Assembly (NCBI GenBank): GCA_964023205.1
Contig: OZ026833.1
Coordinates: 46,750,441 to 46,814,440 of the forward strand
From: Lutraria lutraria
Lineage: Eukaryota > Mollusca > Bivalvia > Venerida > Mactridae
DNA: 64,000 nt
Direction of reading: 5' to 3'
Every line of letters begins with the position of its first letter. Positions within the stretch are counted from its first letter, which is position 1. The notes beneath the pieces are model-generated. The model was not told where the DNA came from. It ran no database searches and saw nothing but the letters and a program-made list of their open reading frames with translations. The position numbers and the translations under genes are program-made. This document shows, one piece after another, positions 1 through 11,035 of the stretch.

Positions 1-248
1 TGTAGTTCAAAGGTCAAGTTGTCTAAACAGCGGGCTCGACTTGTTGCCCTTGGGCATCTAGTTTAAGAACGGGAGTAACTGTGAACACTATATAGATCAA
101 AGGATACAATTTTTTTCTTTGCAAAGGACAGCTATTTATTTAAAGGTACAGAAGTAGTATTATATATATATACATTGTATATATATATAATATATAAAAC
201 TGAAAAGAAGTTAGTTAAATAATTTTCAGTTTAATATATTATATAATA

Positions 249-437
249 CTATGTGGCCGATTTGTAGCATTTGATTCCAGAGGGATATTTTATAATATGG
301 ATTAATAAGACATTAAAAAGTTCCGTACAAGCCTCTTCAAACTTTGAGAACTGTTCAAAGCCAATCATGAGTTTTTTACCATCACGATCGTTCGTCACGG
401 TGAACACCTTTCCATTTTTATCGCCACCTTCAGCCAT
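249..437 (-). CDS. possible small coding exon, 62 codons, unknown function
   Basis: This open frame starts at an ATG in good context (AATATGGC) at 437 and ends in a stop at 249. A pyrimidine-rich acceptor ending TTTTAG lies just upstream at 451-456, so the ATG would sit 13 bases inside an exon starting at 450. The peptide begins MAEGGDKNGKVFTV, has a charged stretch (NDRDGKKLM) and then an amphipathic segment (FEQFSKFEEACTELF). That composition looks more protein-like than the AT-rich noise around it. I recognise no family. The layout of an N-terminal strand, a basic turn and a helix is compatible with a small ubiquitin-like or PB1-like fold, but this is a guess. It may be a chance open frame. 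Confidence 0.3.
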   Translation of the reverse strand: MAEGGDKNGKVFTVTNDRDGKKLMIGFEQFSKFEEACTELFNVLLIHIIKYPSGIKCYKSAT

Positions 438-1098
438 ATTTAGACGAGGCCTAAAATAAAAATATACTCGCTTTAAACCATATACTAGTATGGGAAGTAA
501 ATATATGATTTTTGTAAATACAATTAGAGTATTTATAATATTGATGTTTCTGATTTGATTAATTGATTTTTTAATATTCTTTTGTGCCAAGCTTTGAGCC
601 CAACAATTCTACATCAATTAATTAGTCTGTGCCCGGGATATTTTCTCTGTAGTGTGGTTAATACGAGACGTCGTTTGGACTACATGGTTTATCATTATCA
701 TAAGCTAATTCATCTTAAGATCACATGACCATAAAATCGGAACATCTGATGTAGATTAACGCTACACGATACAATGAAAAGAAATTAATCTAAAACGAGC
801 TATACCCAGTTTATGTCCCATCGGGCTCTCGCTAACTTCACGTTTTAGAATTGACACAATGCGTAAACATATGTGCGCAATTAATCGTATTGAAATGTTT
901 GCAAACGTTCTTGACTCAACGCGGAAAATGGCCGATTTGGAAATCGAGTTCAAGATTTTAGGTTGATGGAAATCGCAACCTAAACCATCACAGTTGTTGG
1001 CATGCAATGGCTATGGATGACTATGCTACAGTTGATCTTGGAGAGAGTTTTGCAATATATGCGTTGAACGTAATTAACAGACAGGATTAATGCGGGAA
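438..1098. other. no gene seen
   Basis: AT-rich sequence between the two small candidate frames. The antisense frame at 762-1007 has an unconvincing composition and no splice support. Confidence 0.5.
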
Positions 1099-1281
1099 TT
1101 ATATTTGATTCATACGTATTCGCAGTACGGACAAATTGTGAATTAAATTTCTGTCATGACATATTAATGAATTTATTGTTTCCTTTAAGGTATTTGAAAC
1201 CCAAATGCACAATTCCTTTGGATGACGTACTATAAGAACATCTAATTTAAAAGCGCCTTCGTGTTTACCACTATTTGCCAT
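1099..1281 (-). CDS. possible small coding exon, 60 codons, unknown function
   Basis: A minus-strand frame starts at an ATG in the context GTAATGGC and encodes a peptide beginning MANSGKHEGAFKLDVLIVRH, ending at a TAA at 1099. Its start resembles the frame at 249-437: Met-Ala, a Gly-rich charged turn, a hydrophobic strand, then a helix-like segment (WVSNTLKETINSLI). The two may therefore be related small exons or decayed duplicates. No splice acceptor or promoter is clear. I recognise no family, and this could be a chance frame. Confidence 0.2.
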   Translation of the reverse strand: MANSGKHEGAFKLDVLIVRHPKELCIWVSNTLKETINSLICHDRNLIHNLSVLRIRMNQI

Positions 1282-3391
1282 TACAATTCATTTTAAAAAT
1301 AGGTCTTTAATGTTAAGAACATACATTTTAACACACGAAACATATCACACATGACTTTAAACGCAGAAATATTTAAAAACAAAAACTCAACAACAAACCT
1401 TGTCAAAAATACATATGTTTTGTAAAATGCATTGATTATTATTTGACCAACCATTAATCAAAGCGACTGGAATTCAAGTAAGCTGTAGATTCGTTCCAAT
1501 ATTATACTTATTTATTATTTACCTATTTGTTTGTGTGCTAGAATCTCGTTATATGAAAATAGTAAACGTCGACAATGAACCGTTAACAATATGTGAACTA
1601 GAAGTGTACGGTAACTAAAACTTGCTTATATGTTGACACAAATTCATTCAATTTTTTTTCGACTGAATTACAAAAGCCAAAAGGCTAGGTTCACTAACCA
1701 TGGATATTTGCCCAACATTTTGATGAAAATATATTCACTACAAAATGTTTGTTTTCCTGTTTTGTTGTTAACTTCCATCCTTACACTTTCTAGAATACAA
1801 AATGTTTTAGTCGTTGGCCTATTGTTTAATGCAACGACCCCTTGACTCATCACAATAGCGCAAATTCACACAATTATACATTTCAAATTGAAAAAATATA
1901 TCAGGCCAGCCAAGCCCCGCAAAAATAATTTGCAACAACGATAAGTATCATTCTTCAAATGCGATAAATAGAGAACCTTTAATGAGATTTTGACACAGGG
2001 CCAATTTTGGCCCCCTTTGAGTAAAATAACTGCCATGCAATTAGGATACGCACAACGAGAATTTAAGCATGCTCCTGAACCTAACATTCAATAGCTTAAG
2101 CTTTACCAAGACCATGACCGACTTTGTTATGAATTCAAAGAGTGAAATTTGAACTCTTTATATTCATGCCTGTTTATACAAATCCTGATCCTCATTCCTG
2201 ATCCTGTTCTGAACCAATGGTGTAAATCAAAAAGAGCCAATGGTACATGAAAGCCATATTTAATCACATACATGTATATGCATTTGAACTTATTGATGAA
2301 TGAATATTTCTTTGGAAATGTTTTGGAGTGTTTGAATTTGTTAAATAATCGTTTTCGATAATTGTCACGCAGGTGTCCAAGGTTGTAACATGCAACATAT
2401 ACATGCGTATACATATGTCACTAAAATTCGTGGTGATTTTATTTTGTGTACAAGTCTATCAACAAAATACACAAAATCAAAACCCCAACAAAAAGTAGGG
2501 AAACCACGGTAATCTTACAAAACATTTGCTGAGAATGCTGGAAACGTTGACGAAGGTGTTATTCCATACATTGATTGTATTTGTTTTACCGAAACAGTAC
2601 ATGTTAGAACTTAGAAGACAATGCATTTTAGCCGTTAAAATGCTGAAAACACAAAATGCTTTTGACATCATTTTTGCGCATTTAGTTATTATGTATACAA
2701 CAACTAAAGCGTACCTTCTATACATTCTTGTAGTAATTTTACCTAGAATATTACATTAACATTCCTTAGAACGTATTCTTGGTAATTAAAGTCGAAATTT
2801 ACATTTTTGGCTGATGAAAACGAACATAGCGCATCTCATAATTCAATACGTGTTTTGCTTTGTTACGCAGCTATATTTGTTGCTTCAGGTTAAAATGTAG
2901 TAAACATTAATTAAATGCATTATCATGACTATTAGCAAGGTAAAGCAGTCTTAACAGTTTGCACGGCAGATATAACGAAACATAGCAATTACTAATTATA
3001 AAAAAATATATCGTGTAAATGTAACAAATTACTTTGTTCACAGAAAATGCAGACTAATGGAATTCCTAATTTTTTTCCGACTATCGTAAATACAAGATAC
3101 CCAGCCAGCATAGGTATATCGGATATTGAACGGCATATCGGCATAATGTCTGATATCTATCCTTGATTGAAGGATGATTAGTTTTATACCAAATTTCGTA
3201 AACTAGTTGATAATGTCTAAAAGAGAAATGCATTTTATGATAGTAAGAATATATATGTTAGTGTTTGACGTTTAATAATAAAAAAAAATAAAATCGCTCA
3301 CGGTCCGATATCGAGGTAAACTGAATTCGTTTAAACACGTGATAACTTCGTTCGATTTGTATTGATCTGTAGCTAACCGATCAGCGCGAGA
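1282..3391. other. no gene seen
   Basis: AT-rich intergenic DNA with only short open frames on both strands that mirror one another (for example around 1630-1850 and 2477-2760). I see no motif, RNA gene or structured repeat here. Confidence 0.5.
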
Positions 3392-3960
3392 ATGAAACAA
3401 AGTACTTCAGTCTGCGGATTTATTTTACTCCAGGTAAAAACTGTAAAATAATATCATGTTCAATGTAGAATATTTTCTGAAATTCAATTTTTACACCAAG
3501 ACTAAAACTGGTGCCTGCACATGATAAATTATATATTTATTTGTATTTGTAATGAGTTTTTGCGATAAAGTTGTAAAGAAACAAGTGATCAAATTTCATT
3601 TTAAACTTTATAAGGCTTGTTTATTCAGTCAAATATTTTATATCAAGAGTTAGGCTCGCATTTTACTTGTTTTTAGTTGAAGTGTACCTATAATAACAGC
3701 TATATTGGTTGAAATTCGATTTTTTATGCATTGAAATTTGAAAATGGGTTCTTTCCTTACAGGCCAGCTATTTCTCCAATGTTGGTGGCTCACTATCAAA
3801 AAACATGAAATAGGGGATATTGAAAGAAGTTGCCCATAACAGACTGGCTATTGAGTTAAATTGGTCTGGGGCGATTGAAGGGATCTGGGATGTCATGACT
3901 TGTTGCTCGCTGAAATTTGGTTCATCTATTCTTTGTAAGATTCACGAGTGCTAATTTAAC
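3392..3960 (+). pseudogene. two-exon candidate with DUF4806-like segment, interrupted by TAG
   Basis: A possible first exon runs from an ATG at 3392 to a CAG|GTAAAA donor after 3433 (14 codons, phase 0). A good acceptor (TTCCTTACAG) ends at 3762. The next frame reads ASYFSNVGGSLSKNMK, meets TAG at 3811-3813, then continues open in the same frame for about 45 codons, including AIELNWSGAIEGIWDV, to a TAA near 3954. The pattern of a VGG near the start and a later NW-SG resembles the DUF4806 domain of invertebrate proteins, by memory only. The in-frame TAG suggests a pseudogene, unless it ends a very short peptide or belongs to a different splice form. A further 90-codon open frame lies at 4068-4340 on the same strand. 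Confidence 0.25.
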
Positions 3961-4067
3961 AGTTTTTATGAAGTTAATGACTATTGTGTGCAAAAAAAGA
4001 AAGCTGGTAGCCGCTTATATTGATGAACTCCCAGATCAATTTTTTGGGTCAAACTCACCATTACTGA

Positions 4068-4340
4068 TTGTCCTCATGGAAAGTTTCCCCAGTTAAGGAC
4101 AGGGTGTTTCTCTTTTCTTTAGGAAGAGACCTTAGCCTGTTGTCGAAAGAATTATCCCTAAAACTGCTGATTTGGGAATCAAAAAGCTTGTGTAAGTTTG
4201 AAGTTTTGCGTAAACAGTATGGTTTTAAAGATTCTTTTAATTGGGAAGGGGCCTTTAAAAGGTCTCCGCTAATGATGCCAGCTATTACAGCTAGCAATAT
4301 CATTTTGGTAGGCATACTGCATAAAACAGTAATACTTTAA
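4068..4340 (+). CDS. unrecognised 90-codon frame, possible downstream exon
   Basis: A frame of 90 codons follows the DUF4806-like candidate on the same strand. It begins MSSWKVSPVKDRVFLFSL, has a run of Leu/Ser/Lys, and ends with a hydrophobic stretch (ITASNIILVGIL). An antisense frame of similar length overlaps it, so codon composition alone does not decide the strand. No family is recognised. It could be a further exon of the 3392-3960 locus, or noise. Confidence 0.18.
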   Translation: MSSWKVSPVKDRVFLFSLGRDLSLLSKELSLKLLIWESKSLCKFEVLRKQYGFKDSFNWEGAFKRSPLMMPAITASNIILVGILHKTVIL

Positions 4341-4413
4341 TTAACAGTTTTCTATACATGCAAGATGTAATGGCCATGTATATTGTTTATGTTTCAGGAT
4401 CAGTAAATTATCA

Positions 4414-4480
4414 TTATTATACCATATTTATATAGCCCTTTTTTCATGTAATTACACGTTCAAAGGTGCTGTACAATCAC
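4414..4480 (+). repeat. dispersed repeat tail with 'ATTTATATAGC' signature
   Basis: The stretch ACCATATTTATATAGCCC followed by TCAAAGGTGCTGTACA resembles the conserved end of dispersed repeats seen in many marine invertebrate and fish genomes. This is recognised from memory only, and no second copy was found in this window. Confidence 0.3.
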
Positions 4481-5085
4481 GATTACGACATGGTTAAAAC
4501 AATATGTAATAAATACAAACATGTTAGTCACAAATGATATGGCTAAAATATATACAACTATTGACAAATTTATAAGTCAACAAATCCACCATTAATTCAT
4601 GCAGACAAGTAATGTACACAATAATTCTAAAATGATCCAAGTCCGGTTGACTTCGTAAGCTGAAGTAAAGAGAAACTTCCAATAGACCAACACACATGAT
4701 ATTGAGTTCCTAATGAATGATTTGGCTTCGAAACGCTTTTTATTGGGGTGGAGGGATAAAGATCCCAGTTGTTGTCACGAATATACATCATAAGTGTGCA
4801 ACAGTTTTAACTGACTTGTAAAAACTTTGAGTTTATTCAGTCTCAGTGATGGACATTTTTATATTCAGATATTAATTCAGCCTATTCTTACATAAATAGC
4901 CAACAGTGTATGTCCCTAGTTGGCTGAGAACTTGTTCCCATTTTTTCTAATATGTGTACCCTAGAATGATCACTAAAAGGACTGTTTATCACTCCTTATC
5001 CATGTATCATTCCCGTTTTTCAATTCTACTACTTTTATTTCACACATGTGTTTTATATTCTTTAATATTTTGCTTGATAATTCAG

Positions 5086-5457
5086 CAGTGCGTTCAGTTG
5101 AAGAAAACGTTACAAAACGGTTGCAAACAGACGCTTACGTTTTTTTTTTAACTGAACGGACTGTTTGCGGAAACCGTTTACAAACGTTTGCAAACACAAA
5201 AAGAGTTTGTGTGCGAAGAAAACGGTGTGGGCGAGGTGTAAAACGCAGATCCGCGGATCCAGATCCGGATTCAAAAATAGAATATAGAGGGGAATAAAAG
5301 GGGTGTTACGCATCCAATTTTTAGACCAATTTAGTGCCGAATTAAATCCGCGTTTTACAACTAGCCGGACGCCATCTTGAAACATTAAAGTCGTTCAGTT
5401 AGACCGTTTCTGTTACAAATCGTTTGCGGCAAACGTTTTCCTTTACTGAACTCACTG
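5086..5457. mobile_element. MITE-like element with imperfect ~27-bp terminal inverted repeats
   Basis: The left end (CAGTGCGTTCAGTTGAAG...) and the reverse complement of the right end (CAGTGAGTTCAGTAAAGG...) match over about 26 bases, through a shared GAAAACGTT. The ends are CAGTG...CACTG, flanked by CAG on each side (5083-5085 and 5458-5460), a possible 3-bp target duplication. The interior repeats GTTTGCAAACG- and GTTCAGTT-type motifs in both orientations, so the element is partly self-complementary. It has no transposase. The length of 372 bp fits a non-autonomous DNA transposon. The superfamily is unknown. Confidence 0.55.
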
Positions 5458-6600
5458 CAGGCAATGACCTTTGAGATAACATTAGTAATATAGTATTGTG
5501 TTTGTGTACATAAGTAGACCTGACATGCCTGGAATTTCATACCAACACAGAATTTTATAATTTGTGTAAATTATATTATAAAAAGACAAAAAATGTATAT
5601 ATTTAGTTAATGAGAAATAGTCCGGACAAATTTGCCTAATGTATAATCGTTATAAAAAGGGGCTATAACTCAGTGGAAATTTATCCAAACATAACATGGT
5701 TTTAACATGCACAACCAGGCTTACTTCTTATCACTTCTGTAAAGTTTCATTGAACTACTGTCAGTAGTTGAATAGAAATAGTCCGGACAAAATTTGCCTA
5801 TTGTACATACTGGGTAAAAAGGACAACAAAAAGGGCTATAACTAAGTGAAAGGTGATCCAAACGAGATGCACAACTAGGCGTACTACTGATCACTTCTGT
5901 GAGTAGTTGCATTGAAATCCTGTGAGTAGTTGCTGAGGAATGGTCCAAACATAGTGTGTCTACAGACGCACGGACCGATCGACTGACAAGCGTGAATCCA
6001 ATATAGCCCCAATATATTTCATATCTGGGGGTATATTAATTATATCTATGATATATTGTTCTGTATTACTAAATTCAAAAAGGTATTGGGCTGTTACGTC
6101 GTTACTAGAAGTTTCAGTTCGCAAGATCCAACTTGCAGAGAAAGTTCAAGAAAGCGTGGAAATATTTATCAGCTAATCAAAAGCCTGAATTATGTTTGTT
6201 GTTGTTCGATACATAATTTAAAATTACCGTCTCGAGTGTTGTGTACAAAACTGGGGAGGTAACTTGTCAGAGCTGTATTTTAACTACTGCGTCGGTTATT
6301 CACATAGAAGCTAACATATGACCATAGGGATCACAATTATTATTTTTAACCGATGATTATATTGTCGACTAGTATTCCATTTGTAGCGTTCCATAACCTG
6401 ACTTTCGAATCTGGCTTGTTAATAGGTTAAGACCGAACGTTAAAGGATACGGACCAACGTTAAGCAGACTTTGAGATCTAGACTAACAATAAATGGTTAT
6501 TTGTCATTTGGGCCGAGCTAAAGGTTTAATGTCTAACAGTCGTAAGTAAAATTATGTATACGGCGTAGACAGTAACGAAGTCGACGATTTGTCATTAAAG
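5458..6600. repeat. intergenic stretch with tandem '...TCATTGAA...GTCAGTAGTTG' repeat units
   Basis: Between about 5620 and 5945 there are three degenerate units of about 110-140 bp. Each contains AGTCCGGACAAA, a GGGCTATAACT segment, ATCACTTCTGT and a TAGTTG stretch. The same family recurs at about 44505-44925. The rest (5946-6600) is AT-rich with no gene seen; the short frame at 6056-6262 is unconvincing. Confidence 0.55.
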
Positions 6601-6604
6601 ACAG

Positions 6605-7180
6605 GACGAAAGCCTTATAGATGACATGCAGTACTTAAGATACTTTAATTTAATATCCAGTATTCCTAGAAATTTAAAGAAGGCACTAACTCAAGAGGGT
6701 ATAATATACACACGACAAGAAAGATTATTTGACAAACTATTAAAATCTAAAGAACCAAACAAATTACTCTATGAGACACAGCTGAAAACTGAAACTAAAG
6801 TAGAAATAAAATGGTCTTCAATATTCCCGAATGAGTCATCACATTTGACAAAAGTATACTCATAACCAAGAAAACAACTATGGATGGAAAATTAAGTTTT
6901 TCAATACAAATACTTAATGAGAATTTTACCAACAAATGAATCATTACATCGATGCAAGGCAAGATCTCAGAATCAAGTTTATGCTATTTTTGTAACATGC
7001 AAGTGGAAGCTTTAGATCATTTGTTTTTTGGGAATGTAATCATGTGCAAAATTTGTGGAATAAACTTGGAAAATTTCTATCCGACAGAAACTTGAAATGT
7101 TCGTTGAACTTAAATAATAAAAGTAAAATTTATTTTACTTCTTATGAAATCTTATACATTTCATGCAAAAAATATAAATC
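6605..7180 (+). mobile_element. 3' fragment of a LINE ORF2 (L1/Tx1-like), decayed
   Basis: An open frame (6626-6865) and the frames just downstream hold pieces typical of the C-terminal region of L1/Tx1-type ORF2 proteins. After the first frame comes a segment reading FQYKYLMRILPTNESLHRCK, then a cysteine-rich piece with CNHVQNLWNKLG in another frame. These resemble the terminal zinc-finger region also seen near 37840-37920 in the larger LINE of this window. At least two frameshifts separate the pieces. No reverse-transcriptase core is present, so this is a 5'-truncated dead copy. Confidence 0.6.
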
Positions 7181-7212
7181 AAGCACTTAATTTTGATAAC
7201 TTTGTTGCATAG

Positions 7213-7325
7213 AACCTCCGCCGGTTTGTTTTTGCCGCGCCGGTCTTTGGCAAATACAGCCCCCACTTTCACGCGCTTTTGAGAAACAAAAACATTATTA
7301 AATTGTAGCATTTAGTTACTTATTA
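7213..7325 (+). repeat. repeat arm, inverted copy at 25094-25208
   Basis: This GC-richer segment (AACCTCCGCCGGTTTG...) reappears almost unchanged as the reverse complement at 25094-25208. In both places it sits directly next to an array of CATGGCAAA palindromes. It looks like one end of a composite repeat element. Confidence 0.75.
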
Positions 7326-7390
7326 AAATATTGTAAGTCCCATGTTTCTATCTTTACTAGTTTTCTTGAAAAATGCAAAGAAAAACTGTC

Positions 7391-7708
7391 TTTGCCATGG
7401 CAAACGGCGTTTTGCCATGGCAAATCGGTATTTTGCCATGGCAAAATGCCTTGCCATGGCCGCCATGGCCTTGCCATGGCAAAAAAGTCAACACTTTTGC
7501 CATGGCAAAATTTTTTTTAATATCTAAAGAATCACTATGTAAGGGTGTGTAGGTATCATAAATAACACAATTATTATGGTTTTGATCAATAAATATGAAA
7601 TTTTAATTTTTAATTTTTGCCATGGCAAAAGTTTGCCATGGCAAAATTTCCATGGCAAAAGTTTGCCATGGCAAAAGTTCCATGGCAAAATATTGCCATG
7701 GCAAAAGT
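7391..7708. repeat. arrays of palindromic TTTGCCATGGCAAA units
   Basis: Two blocks, 7391-7510 and 7616-7708, hold about a dozen copies of GCCATGGCAAA. Many are complete palindromes (TTTGCCATGGCAAA), separated by 3-10 bases. The block between them is AT-rich. A shorter array of the same units lies at 25018-25092 next to the inverted copy of the same repeat arm. Each unit can pair with itself and with its neighbours. Confidence 0.8.
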
Positions 7709-8138
7709 TTACAAAATTAGTAATTTAGTTAAATTACCATTACAGAAGTAAATTTCTGTAATAGATAAGTTACTTAGGTGCGAATCGGCTTGGACCAGGT
7801 CTTGCATTTATGAAGTATCTTAATTATTTGTTTATACTCATTCAAAATTTACTAAGATTGGAAAAAATCTTATCATAAGATGAGTGATATTTAAGAATGT
7901 ATATGTTAATAAATATTCTAGCAAAGAAAATTCTTAATTTGAAACAAATGTTTTAAGATGTCATTACTATGGAATTCCGGCTAGGGGTTTTATTTCTGTA
8001 AAAATAAAACCGAAATGATATCTATCACATGCAAACCCACAATTTAACTTCATACAATTGTTCCTAATTTTGTATTTCTAGACAATGAGTTATTTACTAT
8101 AGGCACAATTCAGTACTCTCACCACAAATTTAAACAAG

Positions 8139-9060
8139 AGGGCCATGATGGCCCCTTATCGCTTTCCAGAAAAAAGACCCGAGAGAAAATAATCATGAGC
8201 CTATGTAAAAACAAGTCACCTGGGGACGAGGCCAATTTTTACCCCAGGGCCAAAATATCTAAGCTTTGGACCTTTGGGTTTCTGACAAGACGTTTTTTTG
8301 TAATTTCTATGTTTAAGCATATATAAGATAGAGTAAACCTGACTGGGGCCAATTTGACCCACGGTCCATAATTTGAACACCCATGGCAGAGGACCACTAG
8401 AAAATGCTACTTACAAAATAGCTAAGCTCTATGCCATGTGGTTTTGGACAAAAGATTTTTTTTAAATTTTCCTAGTTAAGCCTATATAAAATAGGTTAAA
8501 CCCCGGGTTGAGCTAACTTTGACCCATGGGGTATAATTTGAACAAACTTGGTACAGGACCACTAGACTAGGTCTATATGCCTTGAGGTTTTGGACAAGAA
8601 GATTAAACAAATTCACATATATAAGCGGCTTTAGCCTATGTAAATCAAGAGACCCGCGTGGGCAGGGCCAATTTCAACCCCAGGGCCATAATTTGAACAA
8701 ACATGGTAGAGGTCCACTAGAAAATATTACATCTGAAATATCTAAGCTCCAAGCCCCGAGGTTTCAGAAAGAAGATTTTTTAAATTTTCCTATATAAAAT
8801 AGAGTAAACCCTGGGGTATTAATTTGAACAAACTTGGTAGAAGTCCACGGGACAATACTACACTCAAAATAACTAAGCTCTAGGCCTTGTGGTTTTGGAC
8901 ATGAAGATTTAAGTCTATATATATTATACATAAGTCTACATAAATCAAGCGAACACGGGGCGGGCCAATTTTTACCATGGGGCGATAATTTTAACAAACT
9001 TGGTAGAGGTCCGCTAGACAATGCTTATACACAAAATATCTAAGCTTAGCCTTGGAACTA
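8139..9060 (+). repeat. tandem 130-150 bp units with 'AATTTGAACAAAC..GGTAGAGG' core
   Basis: At least five degenerate units in a row contain CATAATTTGAACAAAC, a TGGTAGAGG-CCACTAGA segment, AATATCTAAGCT and TATATAAAATAGAGTAAACC. Related units occur at about 50041-50575, 52040-52650, 56950-57100 and 60965-61345. The short open frames here are by-products of the repeat. Confidence 0.75.
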
Positions 9061-9602
9061 CATGTATGTACCTGGGTCTTGTGCTCTGCATATCACCTCA
9101 TGGAATTTAACAGTTGACCCTGTTATTTTCAAATATGTCAATGCATAACGGAAATACAGTCTGGACAAGGTCTATGACACACTTTTTCATGCTTGACCTC
9201 CAAGTGTGACCTTGACCTTGGAGCTACAGACCTGGGTCTTGATCACTGCACACTATCTTATGGTATTTATCAATTGTAGTTCTAGTTGGAGTTCTAATGT
9301 AAGTGCTTACATATAAAATAGAGAAACACTACATGTACTATCAAAGGAGACCTAAGAAGTGCGTGCCTGATAGAGCAGTATGGGTTGACATTCCATGTAC
9401 TTCCATAAAAAGAGCATCCTGTCAAAACCATGGCGCCTCGGATTCACACAAATGATTTATTTGGACATGCAAAACTGATTAATGTATCTTAATTCCTATT
9501 GATTTGTGTATGATATGTTATATATTTATAACACTTTTTAACAGTTCTGTCTTTTGACTTTAAAATTCACTAAAATATGAACCACTTAAGTTGTTGGACT
9601 TA

Positions 9603-9619
9603 CCCCCCCCCCCCCCCCC
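9603..9619 (+). repeat. poly-C run of 17
   Basis: An uninterrupted run of 17 cytosines. Such a run is prone to length error in assembly. Confidence 0.95.
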
Positions 9620-9822
9620 TTGGACACATTCAGTCATTCACCGTACAGCTCACGGGTGACTCAAATTTGTATTTGCAACATGCCTTAAAAAAATCCTGGC
9701 TAGAACCCTGTGTACTAAGTTATTTTCACATTATATGTCTAATCATTAGGGACAAGGAAAATGCAGATGGACTAACTAACTGTTTCTTTTTAGCAGCAAA
9801 AGCACATTTAGGCATACTAAGA

Positions 9823-10253
9823 GTTAGAGCTGGGTATCGCACCTTAAAAACATATTGTGATATATCACAATAGTGCATGCTGTATCAGGATATGTATCGC
9901 AGTAAATATTGCAAGTTGTCATTAAATAAAGAATAATGAATAAGCATTCACATAAAGCCTTGGGTAATAATGCAGTTTATTGGTGATAGTGTTGTCTGGA
10001 ACCACACTTTGAAAGAATTTGTTCTTATTTAGCAGTGTCTAAACAATTAATACATGTATTATAATGTATATGTGCAAAGTTGATAATACAAGTTTGACCA
10101 GTTTTTAGACATGAATTATATTGGGACTTATTTAAAGTCCAGTTATTTAAGCTAAATCCAATATATTGGTACGATGAAAAAATATTGTGTTATTGATATT
10201 GTCTAGCTGATATCACAATAATGATAAACCGATAAAAGCTACCAACTCTATTC
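9823..10253. mobile_element. possible MITE with TATTGTGATAT inverted segments
   Basis: The left part (AGAGCTGGGTATCGC ... ATTGTGATATATCACAAT) is loosely mirrored at the right (reverse complement AGAGTTGGTAGC, then TATTGTGATATC). The ends are imperfect and no clear target duplication is visible, so the boundaries are rough. Confidence 0.3.
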
Positions 10254-10747
10254 AGCGTTTTGATATTCGCAAATGACCAAAAAAATTTTAATTATTTATC
10301 AATAGTAAATTATCCTATATTTACATAATGATTTTGAGATTTTCCAGACATTCAGCAGAAAAACAGTATTCTATTTACATGTATACACATTTAAATAAGA
10401 CAGCAAAAGGTTTATTGTTTGTAACTTTTTTAGCAACATTCAGGTGCATTTAGACATAGTGGGATTCCCCAGAATATTCATACACATGTACAAATTATCT
10501 ATGAATACTCACTCAGAATAGAGCATTAACATAATGAAATTTCTCAATATTCAATACAAAATATTCAGCAGTATTCATGCATGTAGATAAACTTTTGAAT
10601 AGCATAAGTTTATTTGTTGGTTACTTTTTAATAGCAAAACATAATGGTGTACTTAGGCATAGATGAAATATGATAACTTATAGATATACATGTATAATAA
10701 CTACATCTTCACCTATATTTATACAACAGTTGTAAACTGAAATGCAT

Positions 10748-10793
10748 CTGCTTGCAAGTCGGATGCCCTACCAACTGAGCTCATCGGGCTGGT
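10748..10793 (-). repeat. tRNA-like SINE head fragment
   Basis: Read on the minus strand this gives AGCCCGATGAGCTCAGTTGG then TAGGGCATCCGACTTGCAAG. This matches the 5' half of a tRNA: an A-box (GAGCTCAGTTGGTAGGGC) followed by an anticodon-arm-like stretch. It stops before any B-box, so it is a truncated SINE head and not a tRNA gene. Confidence 0.55.
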
Positions 10794-10849
10794 GAATATC
10801 TTTTTATGAATATTATATGAATATATGAATATAATATACGACAAAAAAT

Positions 10850-11035
10850 TGATGCTACAATCCTCCTTCCTTTTTATTCTAAGTAACTCACTGCGACAAC
10901 AACAGACTCAACTAACCCAGCCTTTACTTCACCCTAGCTCTATGATAAAGTACCTGGTGTGGGGCTCAAAACTGTGACCCCCTGCTTGCAAGTCAGATGC
11001 TCTACAGTCTACTGAGCTATTCGGGCTGGTAAATA
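10850..11035 (-). mobile_element. tRNA-derived SINE
   Basis: On the minus strand the sequence opens with a tRNA-like head (AGCCCGAATAGCTCAGTAGA, then GAGCATCTGACTTGCAAGCA). A degenerate B-box follows near 10965-10982 (GGTCACAGTTTTGAGCCCC). After that comes an unrelated body running to about 10850. The head resembles that at 10748-10793. Spacing of A- and B-box about 30-40 bases apart with a non-tRNA tail is the structure of a tRNA-derived SINE. Confidence 0.6.

Noticed and set aside
7391..7708. CRISPR-like repeat array
   Set aside because: Spacers are too short and irregular, the units are palindromic, and the genome is eukaryotic. It is a repeat array.
10748..11035. tRNA-like sequences on the minus strand
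   Set aside because: They have A-box-like heads, but the 3' half of the cloverleaf is missing or degenerate and non-tRNA sequence follows. They are SINE heads, not tRNA genes.
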